Source: Oscillospiraceae bacterium
GTDB taxonomy: Bacteria > Bacillota > Clostridia > Oscillospirales > Oscillospiraceae
Assembly: GCA_017535635.1 (NCBI GenBank)
Contig: JAFXTU010000059.1
Span: forward strand, 62,001-126,000
DNA: 64,000 nt
Direction: 5' to 3'
Within the stretch, counting starts at the first letter, position 1. Each line of letters opens with the position of its first letter. The notes beneath the pieces are model-generated. The model did not search any database. It had not been told where the DNA came from and saw nothing but the letters and a program-made list of their open reading frames with translations. The translations under genes were made by a program, and so were the position numbers. Positions 1 through 8,119 of this stretch are shown one piece after another.

Positions 1-1140
1 CTCTTCACCAAGTCCTCCAGCCCCGTCTTCCTGGGCAGCTCCTTCGCCTTCATCGGCTCCATGTGCTCCGCCTTCGGCGGCGCCGCCTCCATGGCCGCAG
101 GCTACTGGGGCCTGATCATCGGCGCGTTGATGGCGGGCCTCGTCTATGTGATCCTGGCCATCGTCATCAAGTTCTGCGGCGTCAAGTGGATCGACCGGCT
201 GATGCCTCCCGTCATCATCGGCCCTACGGTGGCCATCATCGGCCTGAGCCTGGCCGGGAACGCAGTGGGCGACCTTACCAACGGCGCGGGCGGAAGCACC
301 TACGTGGCCCTGGTCTGCGGCCTCGTCACCCTGGCGGTGACCATGCTGGCCTCTAGCTACGGCAAAAAGGGCATCAAGCTGGTCCCCTTCATCATCGGCA
401 TCCTGGCGGGCTATCTCGTTGCCACCATCTTCTATTTCATCGGCAAGGCCACGGATAACCCCGCCCTCATCGTTATCAACTACTCCGCTTTTGTGGATTG
501 CGGCGTCTTCGCCCTGCCGGACTTCAGCTTCATGCTGGGCAAGGGCGGTCTGTCCCAGGTGAACGGCTCCTATCTGCTGACCCTCTTCAGCGCCTACGTC
601 CCCGTGGCCTTCGTGGTCTTTGCAGAGCACCTGGCGGACCATAAGAACCTCTCCAGCATCGTGGGCGTGAACCTTCTGGAAGAGCCGGGCCTCACCAGGA
701 CTCTCCTGGGCGACGGCATCGGCAGCATCGCGGGCGCCTTCTTCGGCGGCTGCCCCAACACCACCTACGGCGAGTCCATCGCCACTGTAGCCATCACCCG
801 CAACGCCTCCGCTGTCTCCATCCGGGGCGCGGCCTTCGCCTGCATCCTTTTCTCCCTCTTCTCCCCCCTGGTGGCCTTCCTGGAGACCATCCCCACCTGC
901 GTCATGGGCGGCGTCTGCGTGGCCCTGTACGGCTTCATCGCCGTCTCCGGCTTCAAGATGCTCCAGAGCGTGGACCTGAACAAGAACCGCAATCTCTTCG
1001 TGGCCTCCATCATCTTCATCACCGGCGTAGGAGGCCTGGTGGTCACCTTCGGCGCGGTGGAGATCCGCACCGTGGCCTGCGCCCTGATCCTGGGCATCCT
1101 GGCCAATGTGATGCTCTCCAAGGAGAAGGAAGAGACCTGA
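1..1140 (+). CDS. uraA: Uracil permease, NCS2 family (5' end outside window)
   Basis: The reading frame is open from base 1, so the gene starts before the window; about 379 residues are visible and a full family member has about 420-430. It is a polytopic inner-membrane nucleobase:proton symporter, most like uracil permeases. Support comes from PVFLGSSFAFI near the start, FAEHLADHKN in the substrate-binding helix and CPNTTYGESIATVAITR in the second half-helix region, all characteristic NCS2 signatures. It ends at 1140 and is followed by a strong intrinsic terminator. Uracil is the best substrate guess; xanthine/uric-acid relatives share the fold but differ in these signatures. Confidence 0.9.
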   Translation, partial: LFTKSSSPVFLGSSFAFIGSMCSAFGGAASMAAGYWGLIIGALMAGLVYVILAIVIKFCGVKWIDRLMPPVIIGPTVAIIGLSLAGNAVGDLTNGAGGSTYVALVCGLVTLAVTMLASSYGKKGIKLVPFIIGILAGYLVATIFYFIGKATDNPALIVINYSAFVDCGVFALPDFSFMLGKGGLSQVNGSYLLTLFSAYVPVAFVVFAEHLADHKNLSSIVGVNLLEEPGLTRTLLGDGIGSIAGAFFGGCPNTTYGESIATVAITRNASAVSIRGAAFACILFSLFSPLVAFLETIPTCVMGGVCVALYGFIAVSGFKMLQSVDLNKNRNLFVASIIFITGVGGLVVTFGAVEIRTVACALILGILANVMLSKEKEET

Positions 1141-1169
1141 TCCTTCTGCATGATCCCCATGAAAAGGAT

Positions 1170-1200
1170 CCCGCCCGGCGAGCTGCCGGGCGGGGTTTTG
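1170..1200. terminator. Bidirectional intrinsic terminator
   Basis: A 10-bp GC-rich stem (1170-1179 with 1185-1194, loop GAGCT) is followed by GTTTTG on the plus strand. On the minus strand it is followed by a T-rich stretch. It lies between the convergent permease and glycoside hydrolase genes and probably serves both. Confidence 0.8.
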
Positions 1201-1213
1201 TTCTGCCGCAGTT

Positions 1214-2971
1214 TTATTTTCCGTAGCGGTCCGCGAAGAAGAGGTAGCAGGAGGAAGCCCAGGAGGACCAGAAAAGCTGCTTCTCCCCGAAGGCCACCAG
1301 GCCCCGCTCCGGCTCCCCGGTGAGGGCGTTGAGGATGTGGAACATGCCGTTGTCCCGCAGGGCCCGGGCGTAGCGCAGGCCCATTTCTTTCGCCAGCTCC
1401 GGCTTCCCCGCCCCCTCCAGGGCGAGGCAGAGGATGAGCTGGGCCGGGACGATAACGCTGCCGGCGGTGAAGCCGTGGTTGAAGTAGGGGCTGTCCAGGC
1501 TCTCGGAGGCAAAGCCGTAGGGAGTGATAAAGCCGTTCTTCCAGATGAAATCCACGGTCTTGTCGATGATCTCCTGGGGAAGCCGCTTCCCCAGCAGGAG
1601 GGCAGCGAACATGGGCAGGCTCAGGCTGTCCCCCACGGCGCCGGTACGGGCGTTCACCACGACCCAGCGCTCCCCGTTCCAGAAGCGCTTGATGATCTTT
1701 TCCGTAAGCTCGTCCGCCCGCTTCGACCAGGCGGAGCATTCCGCCTCAGGAACGCCGATACTCTTCCCCAGCCTGGCCAGGGCGTCCATCATGCAGACGG
1801 TGTAGGCGTTCATGTCCGGGGAAGCCAGGGGGAAGCCCACGTAGAAATAGGCCGCGTCCTCCCAGCCGGTCTCAATGGCGCCCTGGTTCTCCCAGACGCC
1901 GTCCCCGTCCAGATCCCGGAACTTGAAGAAGAACTCCGTCCACTTCGCCATGCGCTCGTAGACCTCCCGCTTTTCCTCCGCGGGGATCCCCTCCAGGCAG
2001 CCGTGATCCAGCAGCCAGTTCAGGGCCACGCCCTGGAAGGGCGGCTTCATGCTGGCCCCCATGCCGGAGCGGTGGGAAATGGCGTCCTCGATCCTCCCGT
2101 TCACGTCCTGGTGGTCGAAGCAGGAGCGGAGGATGTCCCAGGCGAGCCTCGGGTTTTTGCAGAGGAAAATGGCCTGCATGGCCTGCTGCCAGCCGAAGGC
2201 GCTCTCAAAGATGATGCGCATCATCTTCACCATGCTGTGCTGATAGGCGCTGACCCCGTCCGGGTCGGCCAGCAGGGTCCAGGTGGTCCAGAGGGCCTGG
2301 CGGCGCATGGGTTCAAATTCCGCAGGAAGCGAAGGATACAGCTCAGCGCAGAATTCCTCGAATTCCTTCTCCGCATCGGCCACCGCCGCCTCGTAGGAGG
2401 GGTAGGAATCCAGACTCCTCGCGCCGGGGTCCACCGCCGTCTCCTCAATGCCGAATTCAAATACGCCCTGGGCATCCGGCGTCAGCAGGAAGGAGCCGTC
2501 GGGCGACAGGCGGACGCTCCCCCGCTTGGGGATGAGCAGCCCGTTGTCGTCGGAGAAGGCGAAGCGCCAGGTGCCGTTGGGCAGGTCCAGGGGCATGGCG
2601 CCAAAGACGCCCCGCTGGGGGGAGAGACGGAGGCTGAGACCGTCGGTCCCTTTCCCCAGCATCAGGTACTCCTCCGCGATGCAGAAGCGGGCGGAGCCCT
2701 TGGCGCACTCCAGGATGACCTCCGTGGGAGTGGTGGAGATCACGGTGGGCAGCTTCTTTCCCTCCCACAGGAGCTCCAGGGCGACCTGGCGGCAGGAATT
2801 CTGGGAATTCAGGTTGCTCATGCCTGAACCGCCGCCCTTGCAGGTCATGAGATACAGGGTGTTCTTGCCGAATTGGGGCGTGCCCTCGTTGCGGTTGGCG
2901 AAGGCCAGATAGCTGCCTCTCCGGGAAAAGGGGGTGCTCAGGGGATCGACGAAGCATTTGCTTTCCAACAT
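1214..2971 (-). CDS. Glycoside hydrolase of the (alpha/alpha)6-toroid type (MGH1/GH63-like)
   Basis: A 585-residue protein without signal peptide, so probably cytoplasmic. The C-terminal two thirds resemble MGH1-like/GH63-type toroid hydrolases: SAFGWQQAMQAIFL, then DLDGDGVWENQG followed by ETGWEDAAYF (a Glu/Asp-rich stretch where such enzymes carry acidic catalytic residues), and a helical repeat pattern to the end. The N-terminal 200 residues look beta-rich. I chose the ATG at 2971 because AAAGGAAG precedes it and a good promoter lies just upstream; an in-frame extension to 3106 has neither. Substrate is unknown; mannosylglycerate, trehalose or other alpha-glycosides are all possible for this clan. 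Confidence 0.7.
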   Translation of the reverse strand: MLESKCFVDPLSTPFSRRGSYLAFANRNEGTPQFGKNTLYLMTCKGGGSGMSNLNSQNSCRQVALELLWEGKKLPTVISTTPTEVILECAKGSARFCIAEEYLMLGKGTDGLSLRLSPQRGVFGAMPLDLPNGTWRFAFSDDNGLLIPKRGSVRLSPDGSFLLTPDAQGVFEFGIEETAVDPGARSLDSYPSYEAAVADAEKEFEEFCAELYPSLPAEFEPMRRQALWTTWTLLADPDGVSAYQHSMVKMMRIIFESAFGWQQAMQAIFLCKNPRLAWDILRSCFDHQDVNGRIEDAISHRSGMGASMKPPFQGVALNWLLDHGCLEGIPAEEKREVYERMAKWTEFFFKFRDLDGDGVWENQGAIETGWEDAAYFYVGFPLASPDMNAYTVCMMDALARLGKSIGVPEAECSAWSKRADELTEKIIKRFWNGERWVVVNARTGAVGDSLSLPMFAALLLGKRLPQEIIDKTVDFIWKNGFITPYGFASESLDSPYFNHGFTAGSVIVPAQLILCLALEGAGKPELAKEMGLRYARALRDNGMFHILNALTGEPERGLVAFGEKQLFWSSWASSCYLFFADRYGK

Positions 2972-2999
2972 GGCAATCTTCCTTTCTTGTTTTTTTCTT

Positions 3000-3028
3000 A
3001 TCATACCAAGCAGAGGGGCGTTTGTAAA
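3000..3028 (-). promoter_or_regulatory. Sigma-A-type promoter for the glycoside hydrolase gene
   Basis: On the minus strand TTTACA (3023-3028) and TATGAT (3000-3005) are 17 bp apart. This puts transcription start about 20 nt upstream of the ATG at 2971. Confidence 0.6.
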
Positions 3029-3040
3029 CCATTTCCCGTC

Positions 3041-3070
3041 TTGCCTCCCGGCTTTTCTATGTGTTACACT
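3041..3070 (+). promoter_or_regulatory. Possible promoter for the DnaQ-type exonuclease gene
   Basis: TTGCCT (3041-3046) and TACACT (3065-3070), 18 bp apart, lie 23 bp upstream of the chosen ATG. Both hexamers match the consensus only moderately. With the promoter at 3000-3028 this would make a divergent promoter pair. Confidence 0.4.
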
Positions 3071-3092
3071 GTCGGAAAAGGGGGAATGGCGG

Positions 3093-3608
3093 ATGAGCTT
3101 CTCCATGGAACGGAATTACGAGCGCTTCACCGTCTTTGATTTCGAGACCACCGGCTTCGGCGAGAGGGCTTTGATCACGGAGATCGGCGCGGTGAAGGTG
3201 GAGCACGGGGAATTCATCGGTGAGTTCAGCACCCTGGTAGATCCCCTCTGCCCCATTCCCCGGCAGGTACAGCTGCTCACGGGGATCACAGATGAAATGG
3301 TCTGCGGCGCGCCCACGATCTCCCGGGTACTCCCCGATTTTCTGGACTTCATCGAGGAGGATCCCATCATCGCCCACAACGCCTCCTTCGACTGCGCTTT
3401 TCTCTATCGGGAGGCACGGCGGCTGGGGCGCAGCGTGCCGAATCCCGTGGTGGACACGGTGCGTCTGGCCCGAAAGGTCTGGCCCGGCCTTCCCACCTAC
3501 AAGCTTGCCTACCTTACGGACTACCACGGCATCGCCCAGGACCGGGCCCACCGGGCCGCCAGCGACGCCGTCGCCACCGCAAAGCTCTACCTCATGATGC
3601 ATACTTGA
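3093..3608 (+). CDS. DnaQ-type 3'-5' exonuclease (DEDDh)
   Basis: A 171-residue stand-alone exonuclease domain of the DNA polymerase III epsilon / PolC-exo superfamily. All five DEDDh residues are visible: D16 and E18 in FDFETTG, D100 in AHNASFD, and H153 plus D158 in HRAASDA. It most likely removes 3' mononucleotides from DNA or RNA ends using two metal ions. The ATG at 3093 has AGGGGG eight bases upstream; a second ATG at 3105 is possible. Nothing longer than the exonuclease domain is present, so it is neither a full PolC nor a DinG-type fusion. Confidence 0.85.
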   Translation: MSFSMERNYERFTVFDFETTGFGERALITEIGAVKVEHGEFIGEFSTLVDPLCPIPRQVQLLTGITDEMVCGAPTISRVLPDFLDFIEEDPIIAHNASFDCAFLYREARRLGRSVPNPVVDTVRLARKVWPGLPTYKLAYLTDYHGIAQDRAHRAASDAVATAKLYLMMHT

Positions 3609-3624
3609 ACAACGCTTACAGAAG

Positions 3625-3669
3625 TGCCCCGACGCGCTCCAGGGGGAGTGCGTCGGGGCAGTGTTTTTT
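3625..3669 (+). terminator. Intrinsic terminator after the exonuclease gene
   Basis: An 11-bp stem (3625-3635 with 3650-3660) is followed by GTGTTTTTT. Confidence 0.8.
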
Positions 3670-4637
3670 CAGAACCTTTTCTCTTCGGCGATCCAGCTCA
3701 GGTCCTTTTTCGCGGCGGCAAAGCCCACCGCCCTGGCGTCCGCCAGGGATTTCAGCTCGGCGGCGTCCTGGCTGTTGTTCTTGCTGCCGCTCCGGTCCCG
3801 TTCCTCCTTCCGGCGGATGCCCTCCGCGGTGCAGTAATCCACCGTCTCCTGGAGGATATCGGCGCACATCTTCTCAGGCTCGTCGTAGGGAATGCAGAGG
3901 ACGACGCCCTCCTCCATGGCCTTTTTCGTCCGCTCGCCCACCTCCCGGATATCCATGCCCAGGATGTTGTGGCGCCGGTACATCTCAATGGAATCGGCGC
4001 TTTCGTAGTAGCCGGTATTCCTCAGATTTTCCGGCCGTGTCATGGTGGCCTCATGGATGTTGGTGTTCATATTGCCCGGGCAGAAGCAGGTGACCCCGAT
4101 CCCGTAGGGCTTCAGCGCCTCATAGTAGCTCTCGCAGAGGTTGATGACCGCCGCCTTGGAGGCGCTGTAGGGGGCGGTGGTGGGGCAGCCTCCCAGGCCG
4201 CCCAGGGAGCCGGTGACGACGATGTGCCCCTGCTTCCCCGCCTGGATCATCCGGGGCACGAAGGTGACGAGGCCGTTGATGACTCCGAAGAGATTCACGT
4301 TGATGATCCAGTCGAAGTCCTCGAAGGTGGAGGCTTCGGCAGGCCCAAAGGCGTTGACCCCGGCAGTCAGCACCAGGATATCCGGGCAGGAACCGTACCA
4401 CGCCTCCACCTGCTGGGCCGCCTTTCGGTAATCCTCCCGGTCGGTGATGTCCATCCGGATGGCCCTGGCCTCCGCGCCTGCGGCCCGGAAATGGGCCATG
4501 GCCTGGTCCAGGTGATCCTGCCGGATGTCCGCCAGGACGACCCTGCAGCCCGCCTCGGACAAAATCTGCGCCTGGCCGAACCCGGCGCCGGACCCGCCGC
4601 CGGTGATCAGGGCCAGCTTGTCTTTAAACTCCTTCAT
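3669..4637 (-). CDS. SDR-family NAD(P)-dependent oxidoreductase
   Basis: A 322-residue short-chain dehydrogenase/reductase. The glycine-rich cofactor loop is TGGGSGAGFG (12-21), the adenine-site acid is in MDITD (about 63), and the catalytic set is S144, Y157 and K161 (YSASK). It is longer than the classical 250 residues, with an extra charged helical C-terminus of about 50 residues. Its start overlaps the stop of the preceding DUF624 gene by four bases (ATGA), so the two are translationally coupled. The substrate cannot be read from the sequence. Confidence 0.85.
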   Translation of the reverse strand: MKEFKDKLALITGGGSGAGFGQAQILSEAGCRVVLADIRQDHLDQAMAHFRAAGAEARAIRMDITDREDYRKAAQQVEAWYGSCPDILVLTAGVNAFGPAEASTFEDFDWIINVNLFGVINGLVTFVPRMIQAGKQGHIVVTGSLGGLGGCPTTAPYSASKAAVINLCESYYEALKPYGIGVTCFCPGNMNTNIHEATMTRPENLRNTGYYESADSIEMYRRHNILGMDIREVGERTKKAMEEGVVLCIPYDEPEKMCADILQETVDYCTAEGIRRKEERDRSGSKNNSQDAAELKSLADARAVGFAAAKKDLSWIAEEKRF

Positions 4638-5575
4638 TCCTCTCCGCTCCTGTTCTCAGTTTTGGGTTCCTCCATCGGCCCGCCCGGTTCCGGGGCAGGA
4701 TCCTTCTGCCCGGTCTGGCCGGACTCCGCCTCCAGGGCAGGGACGATGATATACTTCTTTACGATGGGATAGCAGGTAAAGATCGTGCAAAACCAGGTAA
4801 AGGAATAGAAGAAAAGGGGCAGGGTCACCACGGTGAGCAGCGGCACCAGGAAAAAGCTCAGGAACAGGCAGCCCAGGGTGACAAGGGTGCTGAGCACGTT
4901 CCGCCCAAAGCCCAGGACTACAAACAGCCAGGCGTTTTTCAGGATGCGGAACACGCTGAGGTTCACCGTAACGGCCATGAGGTAGGTGTAGTGGCGCATG
5001 AAGACCCAGATCACCAGCGCCAGGACAGACAGCACCCGCCGGACCGCGGAGAGCGCCCAGAGGGCTCCGCTGGACGAGAGATCGAAAAAAGCGCCGTTGA
5101 CGCAGAGCCAGAGCACCAGGATGTCCGCGATGCCGAAAAAGAGACCCTGCCGGGCATTGGACCAGGCACGGCTCCAGAGATCAGAAGTCCAGGCGTGCTC
5201 CTCCCGGGCGAAATTCCGGAAAATATAGGTGAGTCCCATGGTGATCGGTCCGTAAAGGAGGACCGAGATGATGAGCAGAGGGATGTTCAGGACCCGGGGC
5301 ACGAAGTCAAAAAAGACCGCCAGAAAGCTGATACCGGAAAAAAGGATCACGCCCTCCCCCATGGCCTCCAGCCGCTCGGCAAAAATGCCGTTGACGGTAT
5401 AGAACACATAGAGGAGCATGGGCAGCGTGATCAGAAAATAGAGGAGATTCAGGGTGAGGAAGCGCCAGAATTTCCGAAAATAGATCTCAAAAAAACGAAA
5501 AAAACCCTTTTTCACCGGCGCGTTGTCCAAAAGGTCCGGCCGGGGCTTATAGACATAGGGGCGAAACAGACTCAT
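4634..5575 (-). CDS. DUF624 (YesL-like) membrane protein
   Basis: A 313-residue protein with about five to six hydrophobic segments, an N-terminus of the type MSLFRPYVYKPRPDLLDNAP and a hydrophilic, Glu/Pro-rich tail of about 40 residues. The pattern fits DUF624/YesL proteins, which in Firmicutes often sit beside carbohydrate-uptake genes; their function is not established. AAGGAG lies seven bases before the ATG. It is followed directly by the overlapping SDR gene and preceded by xerD with a 19-bp gap, so the three probably share a transcript. Confidence 0.75.
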   Translation of the reverse strand: MSLFRPYVYKPRPDLLDNAPVKKGFFRFFEIYFRKFWRFLTLNLLYFLITLPMLLYVFYTVNGIFAERLEAMGEGVILFSGISFLAVFFDFVPRVLNIPLLIISVLLYGPITMGLTYIFRNFAREEHAWTSDLWSRAWSNARQGLFFGIADILVLWLCVNGAFFDLSSSGALWALSAVRRVLSVLALVIWVFMRHYTYLMAVTVNLSVFRILKNAWLFVVLGFGRNVLSTLVTLGCLFLSFFLVPLLTVVTLPLFFYSFTWFCTIFTCYPIVKKYIIVPALEAESGQTGQKDPAPEPGGPMEEPKTENRSGEE

Positions 5576-5594
5576 GGCAGAGGCTCCTTGTTGT

Positions 5595-6488
5595 TCAGGC
5601 CCTGGGATGGGCCTTTCTGTATACCTCCGTCAGACGATCCTGCACGACTTTGGTATAGATCTTCGTGGTGGAGAGATCGGCGTGGCCCAGCATCTCCTGG
5701 ATGTCCTTCAGCTCCGCGCCGTTCACCAGCAAATGGGCGGCAAAGGAATGGCGCAGGGTATGGGGGGTGATCTCCTTGACGATCCCCGCCTTTTCCCGGT
5801 AGCCCTTGACGATCTTCCAGAAGCCCTGCCGGGACATGCGGCAGCCGCCCGTGTTCACAAACAGGGCAGGCTCGTCCGCCTCCTCCACCATGGCGGGGCG
5901 GACGTGATCCAGGTAATCCCGCAGAGCTTCCACCGCTACCTTGTACATGGGGATTACCCGTTCCTTCTCCCCGCTGTGACAATGGATAAAGCCAACGGTG
6001 AGATTCACGTCGCTGAGGTCCAGGCCGATGAGCTCGGAGACCCGGATCCCGGTGGCATAAAGGAGCTCCAGCATGGCCTTGTCCCGGATGCCCTTGGCTT
6101 CCCGCAGGTCCGGCTGCTCCAGGAAGAGCTCCACCTCGCTGCTGCTGAGGATCTGAGGCAGCTTGCGCTTCTGCCGGTCCAGCTCCACCTGCTTGGCCGG
6201 GTTCTCCCGGAGCTTTTTCTTTTCAATCAGGTGCGTATAGTATGCCCGGAGGGTCGCGCTGCTGCGGGACACGGTGGATTGGGACTTTCCGGAAGCCAGG
6301 AGAAAACGGAAGTATCCGGAGATGTCGTCCTCCTTCGCCTGCAGCAATTCCTTGTCCGCCGTGGTGGAGAGCCACTGGCCGAACTGGCGCAGATCCCGCA
6401 GATAACTGCTGAGGGTATTGGGGGAAGCATTCTTTTCTTTCTTCAGATAGCCTTCAAAATCCCGCAGGCATTTTTCCAGGTCCGTCAC
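5595..6488 (-). CDS. xerD: Tyrosine recombinase XerD
   Basis: A 297-residue site-specific recombinase of normal Xer length. The N-terminal core-binding SAM-like domain spans about 1-90. The catalytic residues are R149 (ATGIRVSEL), K175, H243 and R246 (HTLRHSFA), H269 (MLGHAD) and nucleophile Y278 (KIYTKV). With a XerC partner it resolves chromosome dimers at dif. I do not see a dif site here. The start is GTG at 6488 with GGGGGA eight bases upstream. The upstream gene looks like a SpoIIM-type protein, matching the spoIIM-xerD order known from Bacillus. Confidence 0.9.
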   Translation of the reverse strand: MTDLEKCLRDFEGYLKKEKNASPNTLSSYLRDLRQFGQWLSTTADKELLQAKEDDISGYFRFLLASGKSQSTVSRSSATLRAYYTHLIEKKKLRENPAKQVELDRQKRKLPQILSSSEVELFLEQPDLREAKGIRDKAMLELLYATGIRVSELIGLDLSDVNLTVGFIHCHSGEKERVIPMYKVAVEALRDYLDHVRPAMVEEADEPALFVNTGGCRMSRQGFWKIVKGYREKAGIVKEITPHTLRHSFAAHLLVNGAELKDIQEMLGHADLSTTKIYTKVVQDRLTEVYRKAHPRA

Positions 6489-6512
6489 AGGCTCTTCCCC
6501 CTTTCTTCAGAA

Positions 6513-7094
6513 TCAAAACAGGAGCCAGAAGAAAAACATAATCAACTCAAACAGTATGGAGAAAACGGCAATGCGAAGCACAAGCGGCCGAAGATCCGGC
6601 CGAAACCTTCCGCCGGAGGATACCTGGCGAAACAGCAACCCGCTCAGATGAAGAACGGAAGCGCTGAGATACACAGACGAGATCGCTGCGGGAATGAACA
6701 GAAGCGCCGTCAGCGGAGACCCGTCAGAAATAAGCAGCGCTGAAAAACCCAGGCAGAAAGCCGCGCCGAAAAGAATATCCAAAGCGGCAAGAAAGGCAGG
6801 CCCCAAAGGGACCAAGCCCAGCAGAACGAGCACCAGGGGAAAAGAAAAAAAGAGCGAAAGGCGAAGAAATTCAGAAGTGCTCCTGACCATCTGAGCGGCT
6901 TGACTCAGCAGAAAACAGCGGCCGTCAGGCTCAGTGCGGAGCAGGACCATCCCGGTACAAAGAGCGCCAAGAGAAAGCAGAGAAGCGCAGAAGAGCGCCC
7001 TTCGATGGGGAGGGTCGCGAACAGGAACCTCTCGACGCCGCTCCGGGATCAAGTGCCGGGATGATGAATTACCGTTTCCTTTTTTCGGAATCAT
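6513..7094 (-). CDS. Polytopic membrane protein, possibly SpoIIM-like
   Basis: A 193-residue protein with a basic N-terminus of about 30 residues and four to five hydrophobic helices. I do not recognise a diagnostic motif. Topology, length and position directly upstream of xerD suggest stage II sporulation protein M, which acts in the engulfment DMP complex; this is inference from gene order. ATG at 7094 has GGAGAGG ten bases upstream. In-frame starts further out (ATG 7154, TTG 7163) have no ribosome binding site. Base composition is somewhat less GC-rich than the neighbours. Confidence 0.55.
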   Translation of the reverse strand: MIPKKGNGNSSSRHLIPERRREVPVRDPPHRRALFCASLLSLGALCTGMVLLRTEPDGRCFLLSQAAQMVRSTSEFLRLSLFFSFPLVLVLLGLVPLGPAFLAALDILFGAAFCLGFSALLISDGSPLTALLFIPAAISSVYLSASVLHLSGLLFRQVSSGGRFRPDLRPLVLRIAVFSILFELIMFFFWLLF

Positions 7095-7310
7095 AATAGT
7101 ACAGCCTCTCCGACGATGCAAGCGAGAAAGAGAAAAATCCTCTTTTTTGTGCATTATGCTCAAAGATTATGTTAACAACATTATGTCTACCAAAGAAACC
7201 GCAGCGTACCAGCCTGCCGTCAAAGCTTTGGTTTTTAGGCGGTTATCCCCATTGAGTTGTGTTTTTCCGCTTACACGATACTATATCTTGTGATTCTCTA
7301 TTCTGTTATG

Positions 7311-7730
7311 TTAACCGTTATCTTTCACTCGCTTTTTTACGGGTGGGCGGCGTTTCCTCCCTTTTTCTTCTCCCAGGATCATTCTGCAGATACCGGGAAG
7401 CAGGAGAAGCAGGACGATGACTAAGGACCAGTTTTTCTCTCCCTCTCCCCTTCCCAGCAGAATGGCTGCCAGGAGGATCAGAGCCGGGATCCCTGGACCG
7501 AGCAGCAGTCTGATCGGTCTATGCTCTTTCTTTCCTGCGCTCACCGTTCCGATCAGTCCAGCCATCAACGCGCCGCCCAACAGCGCCGCCCTGACTGATC
7601 CCGGTTTCATGATCCCTCTCTGTACCATTGCCGCCGCTATGGCGACTATGAGCAGCAGCGTTAATGTGACCAGGCAAGGACTTCGCCACAGCCAGGCTTT
7701 GTCGGATGTTTTGTTTCTTTTTTTCGGCAT
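7311..7730 (-). CDS. DUF3792 / TIGR04086-type membrane protein
   Basis: A 139-residue protein with four predicted membrane helices between a basic N-terminus (MPKKRNKTSDK) and a basic C-terminal tail (GRKRRPPVKKRVKDNG). The tgt-yajC-small membrane protein order is the Firmicutes arrangement in which TIGR04086/DUF3792 (YrzE-like) proteins occur. Function unknown. The ATG at 7730 has GGAGGTG six bases upstream, and that ribosome binding site is the 3' arm of a 13-bp hairpin (7739-7772). A longer in-frame start at 7871 would run through yajC and is rejected. Confidence 0.7.
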   Translation of the reverse strand: MPKKRNKTSDKAWLWRSPCLVTLTLLLIVAIAAAMVQRGIMKPGSVRAALLGGALMAGLIGTVSAGKKEHRPIRLLLGPGIPALILLAAILLGRGEGEKNWSLVIVLLLLLPGICRMILGEEKGRKRRPPVKKRVKDNG

Positions 7731-7738
7731 ATAAAACA

Positions 7739-7772
7739 CCTCCGCATATCCTTGCTTATGGATATGCGGAGG
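7739..7772 (-). promoter_or_regulatory. Hairpin that sequesters the DUF3792 ribosome binding site
   Basis: A perfect 13-bp inverted repeat (7739-7751 with 7760-7772, 8-nt loop) lies between yajC and DUF3792. On the minus-strand transcript the 3' arm contains GGAGG of the DUF3792 Shine-Dalgarno and is followed by TGTTTTAT, so it could act as a weak terminator, a translational block, or both. Confidence 0.65.
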
Positions 7773-7791
7773 CAGTTCTCTTTTATTCGGA

Positions 7792-8061
7792 TCAGCCCTG
7801 GGTGTCCACTCCCGTGGTGGAAATTGCCCAGCGCATGACTTGAAGGCGGACCCGGTCCTCCCCGGTCTCAAAGGTGATCATATCGTCCTTGATGCTGACG
7901 ATCTTACCCACGATGCCGCCGATGGTGGTGATCTCATCGCCGACCTGCAGGCTGGAACGCATTTCCTGGGTCTTCTTTTTATTCTTGTTTTCAGGGCGGA
8001 TCAGGAAGAAATAGAAAACGACAAACAGCAGGACGATCATGATAATGCCGCTGTAGTTCAC
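7792..8061 (-). CDS. yajC: Preprotein translocase accessory subunit YajC
   Basis: An 89-residue protein with one N-terminal membrane helix (IIMIVLLFVVFYFFLIRPE) followed by the conserved RPxxKxxKKxxEMxxSLQVGDEITTIGGI pattern and an SH3-like cytoplasmic part. It associates with SecDF-type translocase components at the membrane. The start is GTG at 8061 with GGAGGG eight bases upstream. It has its own promoter between tgt and yajC and is followed by the DUF3792 gene. Confidence 0.92.
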   Translation of the reverse strand: MNYSGIIMIVLLFVVFYFFLIRPENKNKKKTQEMRSSLQVGDEITTIGGIVGKIVSIKDDMITFETGEDRVRLQVMRWAISTTGVDTQG

Positions 8062-8090
8062 TCTGTTTACCCTCCAAAATATGATAATTG

Positions 8091-8119
8091 ATTATATAGT
8101 TCCCCTCCGGCAAAGTCAA
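8091..8119 (-). promoter_or_regulatory. Promoter for yajC
   Basis: TTGACT (8114-8119) and TATAAT (8091-8096) on the minus strand, 17 bp apart. The -35 box overlaps the end of tgt. It is close to ideal sigma-A consensus and would let yajC be transcribed independently of tgt. Confidence 0.7.

Noticed and set aside
7164-7310. dif-like or attachment site near xerD, suggested by repeated TATGTTAAC
   Set aside because: The repeat is only nine bases and does not form the 28-bp two-arm dif consensus.
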